The notes beneath the pieces were generated by a model that was not told the DNA's origin, made no database searches, and saw nothing but the letters and a program-made list of their open reading frames with translations. A program made the position numbers and the translations under genes. From Owenia fusiformis (lineage: Eukaryota > Annelida > Polychaeta > Sabellida > Oweniidae), in assembly GCA_903813345.2 (NCBI GenBank), contig CAIIXF020000006.1, forward strand, positions 11,040,348 through 11,104,347: DNA of 64,000 nt, in the 5' to 3' direction. Position 1 is the first letter of the stretch; each line of letters begins with the position of its first letter. Shown piece after piece: positions 10,628-20,894 of this stretch.

Positions 10628-11188
10628 TTAACCAAGTGTCTCAAGAATAGCATTGTCCATTAAGAAGGAGGCTGCAAGGGCACTCTTTACAGCATTTATA
10701 AAGCTGGGATTTATCTTGGAATTAAAAGGCTGAAGCCTAGTCCCAGATTTGTGAACAATAATTAGGGCATTGTTTACCTCACCTTCCTCAAGAAGGCTCA
10801 TGAGCTCATTACTTGCCCCAAACAAACCATCATCATCATGCCCTGTCATTAACTGGCCATCGACTGTCAATCTATAAGCATAAGGTGATACACCGGTGTT
10901 CAAAGTTGCCTTCATGGCGGTAAGAGCATTTTCAGCACTGTTGATGGTATTGACTGTTGCTATAGATGCAATAAAACCATCACAGGGTTGTCCTGAAATA
11001 GAATCAGTTTGAGCACTAAATACCTTAACCGGCATTTGAAGGGGAGACTTGGAGAATGTAGGTGACACAAGGCCGTTTGAATCATAGAGACGATCCTGAA
11101 CAAGTTTTACTGCCTTGGGATTTGCATCTGTGGTTTTCATGTTCTTGAAGTTACCATACTGTGCATCACGCCTTAACTGCATATCCCT
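10628..11188 (-). CDS. IMPACT/UPF0029-domain-like protein, terminal exon
   Basis: An open frame of 184 codons from the ATG at 11182, or 186 from a possible acceptor (TGATTAG|GTAAGGG) at 11188. Residues about 67-170 resemble the UPF0029 domain of IMPACT/YIH1-type proteins: CDGFIASIATVNT at the domain start, YAYRLTVDGQLMTGHDDDG where the family has a Y-R-(x)n-DDDGE segment, and NALIIVHKSGTRL where the family has a V-V-x-R-[FY]-[FY]-G-G segment. That last signature is lost here, so the protein is a diverged member. IMPACT proteins regulate the kinase GCN2 through binding GCN1, but that role needs an N-terminal RWD domain, which is not visible in this window. The gene lies head-to-head with BDP1, about 2.1 kb apart. 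The exon could be the last of a spliced gene or a retrogene; upstream exons were not found. Confidence 0.55.
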   Translation of the reverse strand, partial: RDMQLRRDAQYGNFKNMKTTDANPKAVKLVQDRLYDSNGLVSPTFSKSPLQMPVKVFSAQTDSISGQPCDGFIASIATVNTINSAENALTAMKATLNTGVSPYAYRLTVDGQLMTGHDDDGLFGASNELMSLLEEGEVNNALIIVHKSGTRLQPFNSKINPSFINAVKSALAASFLMDNAILETLG

Positions 11189-11890
11189 TACCTAATCATA
11201 AATGGTAGATTTCTTCAATCTGTAGTATTCTATTCAAATATGAATAGGTGCATATTGGAGAATGAAAGAAATAAAACAAAAAGTAGTAATCCAATGAAAC
11301 AGTAACTCCCTAAAGTGTTTAGCCATTTAAATGCTGATGAAAAACGCAAACAAAAAAACGAAAAATCGATGTCGTCTAAATGATACGTATGTAAATGTCA
11401 ATCTCCTAAATATTAAGATTGGCAATTGCTTTACAAGGACATGCCACTGTCATATTTTCAAAGAATAATACGTAATGTTTAATTTTTCTCAGTTGTTAAA
11501 CGAACAGTTTCAATCATCATATCACCGTAGCGACATTCAATATGACAAAAAAGCTTTTCAAAATTCAATGGTATTTCACCTTGGGTAATGACAAGAGAAG
11601 GCTCACAACATTCAGTGATGCGGGGAGACGACTGGGTCGATTGTAGTATGATATTTCAATTCAACGACGATAAGGCAATTGCCGTATTGATAGTACGCCA
11701 ATAGTTTAATATTCATTTTATTATATACTTATTTTTAAAAACAATTCCTGATTTCGAGCTCGAATTTAATTGTATAACATCCGTGGTAAGTACAGTTCTA
11801 TAGTATTTTCGGAATAATGATTTTCAATTTAGTGGCATACAACCTTTTGTTTTTCTATATCGAAAAATAAGTAGAACTTTAAAAGCTTCA

Positions 11891-12424
11891 GTCACATTTG
11901 TTCAATGCGACCACACGTCGATCGTATTTCCCTGAAATCAGTAAAAAAAAACATAGGAAAACTACAGTCGACTTAGGTCACCTTGCTGTCTACGTACACG
12001 ACATATCCAATTTTTACAAGGCGTAGAGTCGGAGTTATAACTTTTTCTTTCCTTTGGTCACCATAGATATCAAAAAGCAGCAGCCAAACCGTAGGTCTCA
12101 CGACGGCCGTACGTCGGGTTCACGGTCGACTTGCGGCTGCGCTTGGATTTCATAGGTTACAATTGACCTTATCGAACCATAGAACCCCTTGTGGATGCCT
12201 TCAAGAAAAAGTACGCACGTCGTAGGGCCGCCCTACGCTGATCGTGCGTCATCATTTATCAGCCGTACGGGAATCGTAGTTTTTCCTCATAATCAAGATA
12301 CGCCGTACGGCTATCTTAGCAAATGTGACTGCTAAATTATCTGACTGCAGAAATACTTAGGCAACCGTAGAAATCCTACTTACCACAGAAATGATGGACC
12401 GTACGGTCCCCGTAAAAATGTGAC
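11891..12424. mobile_element. GTCACATTTG-terminated MITE, one and a half copies
   Basis: GTCACATTTG at 11891-11900 pairs with CAAATGTGAC at 12320-12329. The flanking 95 bases to 12424 end in AAAAATGTGAC and match, inverted, the small element at 32686-32771 (shared features: ATCATTTCTG and the GACCGTACGGTC-like palindrome). The interior is rich in CGTACG-like palindromes and much less AT-rich than the surroundings. There is no coding capacity. Confidence 0.5.
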
Positions 12425-12971
12425 GTGAGGCTAAGAATCCATGATAGTAATTGAATACGGTTTTAAAATTTAATTTTAAAATCTTAATTTCTTTGAATAC
12501 CTGTGTTAAAGATAAACATAAATGCAATGAATATTAAAGTACGAACACGTATTTTTGTAATGAGACTAGCAAATTAAACCATTGAATTCTTGGAAATTCA
12601 AGATGGGTTGGTTGAATTAATTTTATTATGTTTTATTCAAATAGTTTGCTTTCGCCTGATAGAATTAGCATTCTCTGTTCGCATTTAGCGCTAGACCTTA
12701 TAAAAGTTAAAAGTCACGAATCCCAGATTGTTTCAAGTGTAAATAAAGAATAAATCTAACCCGCATTCCATGTCTAGATAGGTAAAAAGCAATTCCCAAA
12801 ATGCCGGCGTTAATATTCTATTGAAATCGTTCTTTATTATGGGTGGTATATACGTATTCTTTTAGTTCCATTGAAATGATTTCTTTGGCTTTGGAATGGC
12901 AACAACTCGGCATTCATTTTTTGATTCAAAAATGGCGCCACAAAACTTTTGGAATGCCAAGGCATCAATCT

Positions 12972-13177
12972 GGCATCAATGACGTCATAACAATGTCGTA
13001 AAGAACCACTTTACGGTTGAAATGGCAGCTCCGTGGTCCAGTTCATATGCAAAACCCGGGGCTTAATAACAATTAAAAGGATAATGATAGAACAATAAAA
13101 CTAAGTTGGATTGAAAGATATATCTTTATTCTAACTTATTATCAAGTTTAAGGGACAAAACTTCGCATTCCCTTTAA
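12972..13177 (-). repeat. dispersed repeat copy 2 with CRE-like TGACGTCAT
   Basis: Inverted relative of 1591-1775: GGCATCAATGACGTCAT at 12972-12988 and AAACTTCGCATTCCCTTTAA near 13158-13177. It ends about 130 bases before the first coding exon of BDP1, so any regulatory effect of its TGACGTCA would fall on BDP1 or the divergent IMPACT-like gene. Confidence 0.5.
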
Positions 13178-13300
13178 CATCTGCCTTCAACAATGTATTT
13201 AATATGATTCACTCTGATGATATATTAAATTGATGAATGCCAAAGAAACCTCCTGAACCAAAGAAATGTGTCATCCTCTAAATAATTATATTATTTTCAG

Positions 13301-13319
13301 AAGTCTCCTAGCTGTAACC
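13301..13319 (+). other. BDP1: BDP1 5' UTR part of first coding exon
   Basis: TTATTTTCAG|AAGTC is a good acceptor at 13300, leaving 19 non-coding bases before the ATG at 13320. This implies at least one upstream non-coding exon. An upstream in-frame ATG at 13266 would only be used if the acceptor were not. Confidence 0.6.
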
Positions 13320-16300
13320 ATGGCAACAAGAAGATCGAGAATCAGCATAAAACCCAACTTGAGTCGTGGTCCAAGAGCAGGTCCAAATACAACATCAGCC
13401 AAAACTCCACAAAGCCCTGTAAAGGGAGCTCCTCCACCTCGCAGTGCAAAAAGGAAAGAAATTAAAGAATCGTCCAGTGTATTACAAAATAAAGAGAAAG
13501 ATTCATTAGAAAAAGATTTAGATGAAGTGAAGACAGATGATACAACTAAAGGTGATTCAAAGAAGCAGAATGTAGTTGTAAATGAGACTTCTGAATTAGA
13601 TAAAGATCAAAATGTTGAGGTGAAAAAGTGCACCCCTTCAGTTAGCGCTATTGAAAAGCCAGAAACATTATCCTCCAAGGTTGTCCAATCTGACAACACA
13701 ACAGAGAAAATCAAAGAGACTGTAACTGACAAGGGTGATGCTGGTTTTGTCAAACCAAAGGACGATTCATCTAATGTTGAAAAAAAAGTAAATGATGTTA
13801 AAGTCAATCCACTTAGATCAAGACGCACTTTAACAAAGGCCAGGCCAAATATCTCTGAGGCAGGGAGGCCAAGCAAAAGAATAAGGTAAGTAATTTTATA
13901 TTTAGTGTTTATTTTAATGACATTGTTATCATTTGAAGATACAGTTTATTTCAATTTCCATGAATCAGAGACATATAGGGACTTTATTCAATATGAATGC
14001 CTTATCAAGTCTAAGCTCTATCCTGGGTAAATGTTAAGTATAGGGGATGACTTTATTCCAAGCAACATGAAGTTTTTCCTTCCAGTGTGTCCTTTTATCT
14101 GATCCTAATAAAACATCTCAAAGAAGAACCATGATATTTTATCAATTGGTGAAGTTATTTATAATAATTGAGGATTATGAGCGATGATCTATACACTTGA
14201 TTATTTACCAGAATGTTAACTCATTGCTGATTTCCAGGCACTCATCAGTGAGTAGTGAAACCCATGAAGATGAGGAAAAACCCCGGAAACATCCTCCTCC
14301 AGTACAACGTGTCGCAGTGCCATCAATAAAACCTGGGTGAGTAAAACCTTGGAATACAGTTGTCATATTCAAGTACATTGTACATCTATTGATGAATATC
14401 AGTAGTAAACAGATAATAGATTTTTACACCATAAATATATTCCAATGACTTTGTCCCTAGTGAAGTTAAATTTGATAATAAACCTTACATTGGCTTCACA
14501 GGCAAGATGGTCCTGCTGCTAGTAAGACAACTCCCACTGTACCAAGCAAGAGGAAATCCAGCGAAACTAAGATAGCGACACTAACAGGGGTGACAACTGA
14601 AGACCATAGACAACTACCAGATGCATCAGCTAAGCACTGTGAGTCTTATGATGGGGCTAAAGAGATGTTGAAACATGCAGAGAAACGTCCAGCTGATACC
14701 TACCACGATAATGATCTCAACAACGCTAAAGAATCGCTTGTGAGTAAAACGGAATTTTGAACTACTCATACCAGCACTGGTGCTACACCTTATTGATTTT
14801 GACAATTGGCACAAACCTACTCGAATCTTCCTTTCCACACATTTAAAAATAAAGTAAATCATGAAAATTTGGCAAATTTTGACCAGCAAGAGGTCACCAA
14901 AGTTTTGGGTGGTCATCTTGTTTTCTGGCTTTTTAAGTTTTGAATGAATCTTGTCATCTACATTCCAGTGAAACGATCATCAGATTTTCTTTAACCTCTT
15001 GACTACCTGGAGTGACGAGATATCTCGTCACCTCAGAAATGACGAGAAAATCTGTCACAATATATTTCACTAAAATTGCTCTTATTTGAACAATTTTCAT
15101 CCAATTTTAGAATTTGTAGAAATGATCTCCGCCGTCTGATTTTACTAAGTTGAGCATCTAAAGTTGTATATGAATTTAGTTTAATATCAAAAGGTGGCAA
15201 AAATGAAAAATTCTCTGGTTTCAACCGATTTTAGAAACTGGGATTCAAGAGGTTAAAGACAAATCCATATTTACTGTCTACTTAGTTTTGTGATTTTGAT
15301 CACATCATGTTTCTAATTCTGTCTTGGTGCACATGTTATATTCTGCTAAAGATGTCAGTTTTCACAATTTTCCAAAATTATAAATTAATTTTGAACTGGT
15401 TGTTCTAGTGCCACAAGTTCTGATTTGCAATTCTATAATGCATGTGCTTTTATATTTTATTCCAGGAGCTAGCAGCCATCAAGAAAAGGAGAGCTACCAT
15501 AGAGAAAGAATCCACCATATTCCCCAAAAGGAAGTTGCAGAAAGTCATCACAGTTGATGAACCACCTGATAGAGCCAAGATTACTATGAAAGACCTCATT
15601 TATAGGAAAACTAAAAATAATCCAATGATGTAAGTGGAATTCTACTAAGTCAATTTGGCACTGTCTTACTAGGGTTTTCGGTTTGGTAAATCTCCCTGTT
15701 TCTATTGCTAAAGGAAGTATACCAGTTCTTAAAATAATTAGAGTTGCATTTACATAAGAGTCATAACCCATAACTGTAAAAGGGAAAGTTTGTTTTAATT
15801 CTAATTTGTTAAAGCCATGATTGCAATCCATCAGGATCAAAATTTTCAGACCCAAGCAGAGAATTCAAGCCCCTGCTAGGAGAGCATCCATAGCAGAATC
15901 TGTCGGCACACCACAGCGGGACCCAATCGAGAAAGAGAACATTAGTGTGTCTGACCTTGAAGATGATGAACCCATGCCTGTTCCTCAGGTAAAGATAGGA
16001 CCAGATGGCAGCATTATACTCAATGAGGCAAGGTAAGATATGCCATAAATCATCAAATCTTTGTCTTTATTCCTTGAATGTTTTAGTCAAACAATCAGTC
16101 CTGCTAAGAGTCTAATACAAGACAAAGGAGAAGTCATCATCTCATGTCATCTGTATTTGCATTTTGATATTTGTATTTGTAGTGTTACTATTGACACAAT
16201 TCCTACTAAGAGCCTAAGACAAAGGAGATGTCATCATCTCATTTCATCTTAATTTGCATTTTGATATTTGTATTTGTAGTGTTACTATTGATGCCAGTCC

Positions 16301-19300
16301 TGCTAAGAGCCTAATAGAAGATACAGGAGAAGTCATCATCTCATTTCATCTAAATTTGCATTTTGATATTTGTATTTGTAGTGTAACTATTGATGCTAGT
16401 CCTGCTAAGAGTCTAATAGAAGATACAGGAGAAGTCATCCATGAGGAGGACTCCTATGTAACATCTGCTAGCTTCAGAAAGCGTGTCACTGCTAAAGTAT
16501 GGACAGCAAAGGGTATGTTGTACACATTGATCTTTTGGTTGATTTGTAGTATAATCTGTTCAAGAGAAATCAGTTTATAGATCAGTTTGTCTACACGTGC
16601 TCATTGTTCGAGATGGGAGTATTGAAAAATTGAACAGAAAATGTTTGCACATCTCACATCTTATCACAGTATTTGTTTAATTCTTTAAAGAGTTTATTCT
16701 TCTATTGGTTTCTTGTCCACACTTTTGAGGAGTGCCCAAAAGACATCCGTTTTATGTGTTTTTAGTTTTTATATTCTATCCATTCAAAATCAATACATAT
16801 TTTAAATTATTCTTTCAGAAACGGAGAAGTTCTACACAATGTTGAGCTATGTTGGGACAGACTTTTCTCTGATGTCGAATGTGTTCACTAAGAGGAAAAG
16901 AATAGAACTGAAGAATAAGTTTAAGAGGGAAGAGAGAGCAAACAAGGGCAAAATTGACAAATACTTGAGTAAGATATCATATTTTTAAATTACAGCAATG
17001 GGCAGTCTGGAAAACAGACTGTTCCAGAAATTACTTCCAGTTTTCCACTTTTTATGACATCCATCATTTGGCATTTGGTGTTATTGTCTGTATGATGGAA
17101 CATTTTTATGATATGGCGATCACAAGTATAATGTTCAGATTGACGTGAAACACATACAGTATTGTACATATTAGTACATGTTCTCAAAGCACTCAGCTTT
17201 TACATAGTAATTGTTATCATAGCAACATGTGAGATGGAAATAAATTATATAATACACATATTTAATATTTCTGAAAATTTTAGATTATTATTGCAACTGT
17301 GCAACTAGGTGGAATTGATTTGTTGTGATGTAATCTTCCTATTTTTTGTTTGAGGCCAGGCAGGTTGTAGCAAACTTCACTAATCTATTGAACAATATTC
17401 GGTGGATTTCACCATGAAGCAGTACAACTGAAAACATTGTTTATATTGTAGAAACAGCAACTTTGTGGCATACAAGATGTATTATATTTTCATTAAAACA
17501 ATATATTTTCACTATGTTTATTTTCAATGTTAGAGAATGGTTTCATTATTCTATTTTTGTATATATTCAAAGTCTGCTATTCTATAGTATTTAAAACATT
17601 GTAGGAGACACAAAGAAGTTTGACATGTCAATATTTGAGAAGTACACAGATAAGGATGAGGAGCCAGAAGAAGATAAGGTGAAAGAAAAGAAAGGGAAAC
17701 TTCCTAAGACTAAGAAAAAGGCTGGTGATATTGGAGCAGAAGAAGGTATAATATTTCTTGCTCATCTCAGTTTTGAATATATGTGGCATTTTCCTGGCAT
17801 CTAAAAACTTGGAGCTATAGACTTATGAATTTTGAAAACTCAAATTGGCAAGCCAGGTTTAAGCTAAAGGTGATACAGGACATATTAAAAAATGCAACAA
17901 AAAATAAATTGCAAAACCACAAAACAAGCGATACTAGTAACTACTAGTACATTGATTTCTCCTCTTTTCAACGGTATGTCATTTATTCACATGTGGTCAT
18001 GGTTAGCTGAATAATCATTCCTTTTGTACAATGGGCTAAACTCAGCTAAGGACCAAGTTTAGGACTTTTAAATCCAGTGCAAGGGGCCATGTGTTATTGG
18101 AAGAAGATTTAGCATAAACAGTTAGGTTTTGATAGTCATACTCATGCAAGAATACATCTCATACCTCTCCACATGGCCACTTTGCACACAGAGATAGACT
18201 CATCTCCCCATGTCATATGTAGCTCTTTGAGTCCATTTGTGGGTTTGGGCGAAGAACAGCAATTCTTTCTATAAGTGTGGAGGGTAGGTGAACGCTTTGC
18301 TCTTGAGATAACCCCAAAGGGGAAAAAGTCACAAGTCAGGAGATTTTCCAAGAGCACCGGCCCCTTTGCCAAGCTTTGCAATGTCTAAAACTTGGTCCCG
18401 AGCTGACTTTAGCCCACTATGCAAAAGGAATGATTATTGAGCCAACTATGACCATATATGAATAGATGACATATCGTTGAAAATAGGTTAATTTGTAGCT
18501 TCGTAGTACATTGAATGATATTGATGCTGTCATCACTGGTTTTGTGATTTTAATTTTAAGATTTACTTGTTTGTTGCATTTTTTGATACACACTGAAGAT
18601 TGATATGATTGAACTTCATTTTAAGTTTTAGTTGAAAGATGTCTAAATACATACCTTAATTAATACCTTACCTACTTCATGTTTGGCTATGTCCTTGACT
18701 GTCATACCTCTTTTGTTTAGATGAAGACCTAGTGTTGAGTTCAGATGATGAAGTTGCTACTGAGAAACCTCCTGGAGACTATCAATTAGGTGACGATGAT
18801 GGACATCGCACACTGCCCAAACTTGACATATCCACAGTTGATGATGAGGCAGAGGAGCGAACACTTTCTACCATGATGCGACCAACTAGATCAGGCAGGA
18901 AGCCCAAGAAAGTTGTTCTGAATAAAACTGAGGAGAAGACTGCCAAACCAAAGACAGCCTTTGCCTTATTGAAAGAGATGAGAGCTAGGAAGAATTCCGA
19001 TACCTCAGAAAAACAATCATTTGCAGGTTTGATATCTCAACAACTTAGATATATCAGCTTCAGTTTCAGTTGCCTTAGAATCCAGTGATTACATGTACAT
19101 CCAATCATATGCTGTCCATGTTTTGTGATGGCGGTTTGCATCTGGTGTTCAGCGTCTGTAACAAATGGCAGGTGGTGACATTTTGCATGTTAATGCCTTG
19201 TTGTATATACAATGTTTTATATCAAGATAAACTATTTGAAACCATTCTATTAGTGAACAAGTCTGCTGTTTCGATAAATATCTTCAATCCCATATGAAGC

Positions 19301-20583
19301 TAGAATTTTGTTGCTTTTAAAATGTTTATTAAGTGTTATCCTTCAAAGCTCTCAATTGGTTTCCAGGATACAAATCAGTTTCCTGTCGGCCTGGAACATC
19401 AGACAGTCACTTTCAACCACCAGCACCTAAGGGGCCTATATCACCACCTGGGCGTTTCATCAACATCTCACAACTCAGCGAGGGTAACCTTCAAAATGTC
19501 TCTCCCGGACAGTTGGTGTTTGTGCAAACCGCTGGAAACCATGTCCAGAAGACACCAAACAAGGATAGTTTGATCCATGTTTATATGGTGTCACCTTCAG
19601 CAGGCCTACAGGAACAAGAAGGGGCTCCTTTGGGAGTTTCTGGACAAGGTACTTCAATAGTAACCCAAGGCCATGGGGCTCATTTAGGGACTCCAAAGAA
19701 TGTGACACAGGGTCCTGGTGCAAGTCTTTTATATCAGTCTGAATCTACAGGAACTACAGCCATCAAATCACAAGTAGTATCATCAAACTCTCAATCCTTT
19801 GATGAAAATGGAGTAAAAACGTTGACCACTTTAACTTCATCAAATGCAAATCCTCATACTCAGGTGTATCAATCCAGTACTGCTGCAGCCATTTCTTCTA
19901 CTAACAAGCCTGGAAAATCTAAAATTATAGTGCCATCTTCCTCTGAATGTGATAGATCAGAAGCATGGGGGGTTCTCAGCCCAAGTCTTGGTAAAGTCAT
20001 TCCCACCATAGTCATTGATGCTGAAACTTCTACAATTAAATCCCCTGATCAAAATCAAAATGTTCACAATTCTGAAGCAAAATCACCTTCTAGAACTGGC
20101 CAAGATCAACATTATCCAAGCCCCACCCAAACTGCACCAACTGCACCAGATGCAGCAGACAATGTGAGTGAAAATATTAACACTGGACCTTCTGGTGCAC
20201 ATGTTGAAAACAAGGATAGTGCATTTAATAAAAGGGACAATGAAGCTCTGTATACAGAAGAAGATTTCATAAAGGCAAACCCAGTTGTTGAGTTCTTAAG
20301 TGAAAATGACAAAAATATAACGGAATCTGTCGCTGTTGGGGATGAAATACTAATCAAAGATACTCCATCTGTAGCTTTAGACACTGAGATTCAGATTGAA
20401 AATGACGTTCAAACAGCAGCAATTGAGGATGAGGTAATGATTGAAGATGAAGTGACATATGTTGAGACAAGTGATTATACTGTTGTTGAATCTGAAGAGA
20501 TTGTACAAGAAGGTGTTCAACTAGAAGAAGAGGTGACTGTTCCTCTACCTGAAGGCCGGAGAATGTCCATGGATACGTCGTAG
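13320..20583 (+). CDS. BDP1: BDP1, TFIIIB subunit B'' (RNA polymerase III initiation factor)
   Basis: BDP1 joins TBP and BRF1/BRF2 to form TFIIIB, which recruits RNA polymerase III to tRNA, 5S and U6 genes in the nucleus. Ten coding exons join in frame to 1069 residues: 13320-13885, 14238-14336, 14502-14739, 15466-15629, 15835-16032, 16382-16512, 16819-16968, 17605-17745, 18721-19026, 19367-20583. The start is the ATG of MATRRSRISIKPNLSRGP, like the basic R-x-S-x-K-P-N start of vertebrate BDP1. Conserved blocks: PPDRAKITMKDLIY (about 334-347), VPQVKIGPDGSIILNEA (about 405-421), then SFRKRVTAKVWTAKETEKFY and VGTDFSLM running into RKRIELKNKFKREER (about 449-505), which is the extended SANT/Myb domain. 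The exon 5 acceptor is ambiguous (15835 or 15850, both in frame). The C-terminal 400 residues are acidic and low in order; the long repeats of mammalian BDP1 are absent. The exon 6 acceptor region is tandemly duplicated. Confidence 0.93.
14995..15252. mobile_element. TTAA-flanked MITE (piggyBac-type) in BDP1 intron 3
   Basis: TTAA at 14991-14994 and 15253-15256 flank a 258-bp element with inverted ends CCTCTTGA / TCAAGAGG. TTAA duplications are the hallmark of piggyBac-type insertion. It contains a perfect 18-bp palindrome, TGACGAGATATCTCGTCA, at 15013-15030. Non-coding. Confidence 0.7.
16087..16512 (+). repeat. BDP1: tandem duplication of intron end plus exon 6 start in BDP1
   Basis: The last part of intron 5 and the first 60 bases or so of exon 6 occur four times, with acceptors (TTTTAG or TTTGTAG) immediately before 16087, 16183, 16280 and 16382. 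The spacing is 96, 97 and 102 bp. The last copy is the true exon, since only it runs on into the conserved SFRKR block. Copy 3 is exactly 102 bp upstream, keeps the frame and has no stop, so using its acceptor would insert 34 residues. Copy 2 carries a 5-bp net deletion and a stop, so copies 1 and 2 cannot yield intact protein. Confidence 0.85.
17885..18588. mobile_element. foldback element in BDP1 intron 8
   Basis: The outer 200 bases on each side are imperfect inverted repeats. The tip AAAAAATGCAACAA (17887-17900) mirrors TTGTTGCATTTTTTGA (18571-18586), and the inner arm around GAATAATCATTCCTTTTG (about 18010) mirrors CAAAAGGAATGATTATTG (about 18422). No coding capacity. MITE by structure; no clear target duplication. 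Confidence 0.65.
19120..19206 (+). repeat. fragment of GTGACATAT-type repeat in BDP1 intron 9
   Basis: It carries GGCGTCTGTAACAAATGG-like sequence (here GCGTCTGTAACAAATGGCAG) followed by GTGGTGACATTTTGCATG and TTAATGCCTTG. The same block ends the copies at 22771-22920, 23226-23357 and 54973-57030. It is truncated at the left end. Confidence 0.6.
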
Positions 20584-20727
20584 ACTCGGCTGTCCAGAGT
20601 GCAATACCATTTTGTATCATGATTAGCCTCAGGGATATTCATTTTAAAGACATCTACAACGAATTAAGTAACACTCTCTAGTGGTAAAAGTTCATATTAT
20701 GTTTAGTTAAGGTCCGTAGATTTTCGG

Positions 20728-20733
20728 AATAAA
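20728..20733 (+). terminator. BDP1: BDP1 polyadenylation signal (AATAAA)
   Basis: AATAAA, overlapping a second copy 8 bases on, lies 145 bases after the BDP1 stop codon. Position and strand fit 3'-end formation for BDP1. Confidence 0.6.
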
Positions 20734-20894
20734 TAATAAATCAAATATTTGAGATTGTCTGTTTCATGTGTAGTCTGCTACCCTCAACATTTTCACTTGT
20801 TAATCCTTGTTAACCCTTCAACTGTTAGGGAGGCAGATCTGTCCCCCTCAGGATTTTTTTTGATAACTTTTCTCGTAGTTTATCTTTTGACCTG

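Larger units (their letters stand above)
11189..13300. other. BDP1 upstream region with repeats
   Basis: The space between the two divergent genes. It is occupied largely by a GTCACATTTG-ended element (11891-12424) and the inverted copy of a CRE-containing repeat (12972-13177). A non-coding first exon of BDP1 must lie here or further upstream, because the first coding exon is preceded by an acceptor at 13300, but no donor could be singled out. Confidence 0.45.

Noticed and set aside
3911-11196. CTTACCTAATCAT at both 3911 and about 11188 as a target-site duplication for a 7-kb LINE
   Set aside because: A 13-base match between two points is expected by chance many times in 64 kb. The second site is the acceptor of the IMPACT-like exon, and the DNA between 7.9 and 10.6 kb does not look like LINE sequence.
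11478-11640. Minus-strand open frame with LVITQGEIPLNFEKLF as an upstream exon of the IMPACT-like gene
   Set aside because: About 55 codons with no ATG at the front, a stop at the end and no donor in a phase that reaches 11188. It could be chance in this region.
16061-16252. Copies 1 and 2 of the BDP1 exon-start repeat as usable exons
   Set aside because: Reading from either acceptor meets a stop at the end of copy 2 because of a net 5-bp deletion.
19475-20620. Minus-strand ORFs of 82-90 codons over the last BDP1 exon
   Set aside because: Shadows of the 1217-base BDP1 exon.
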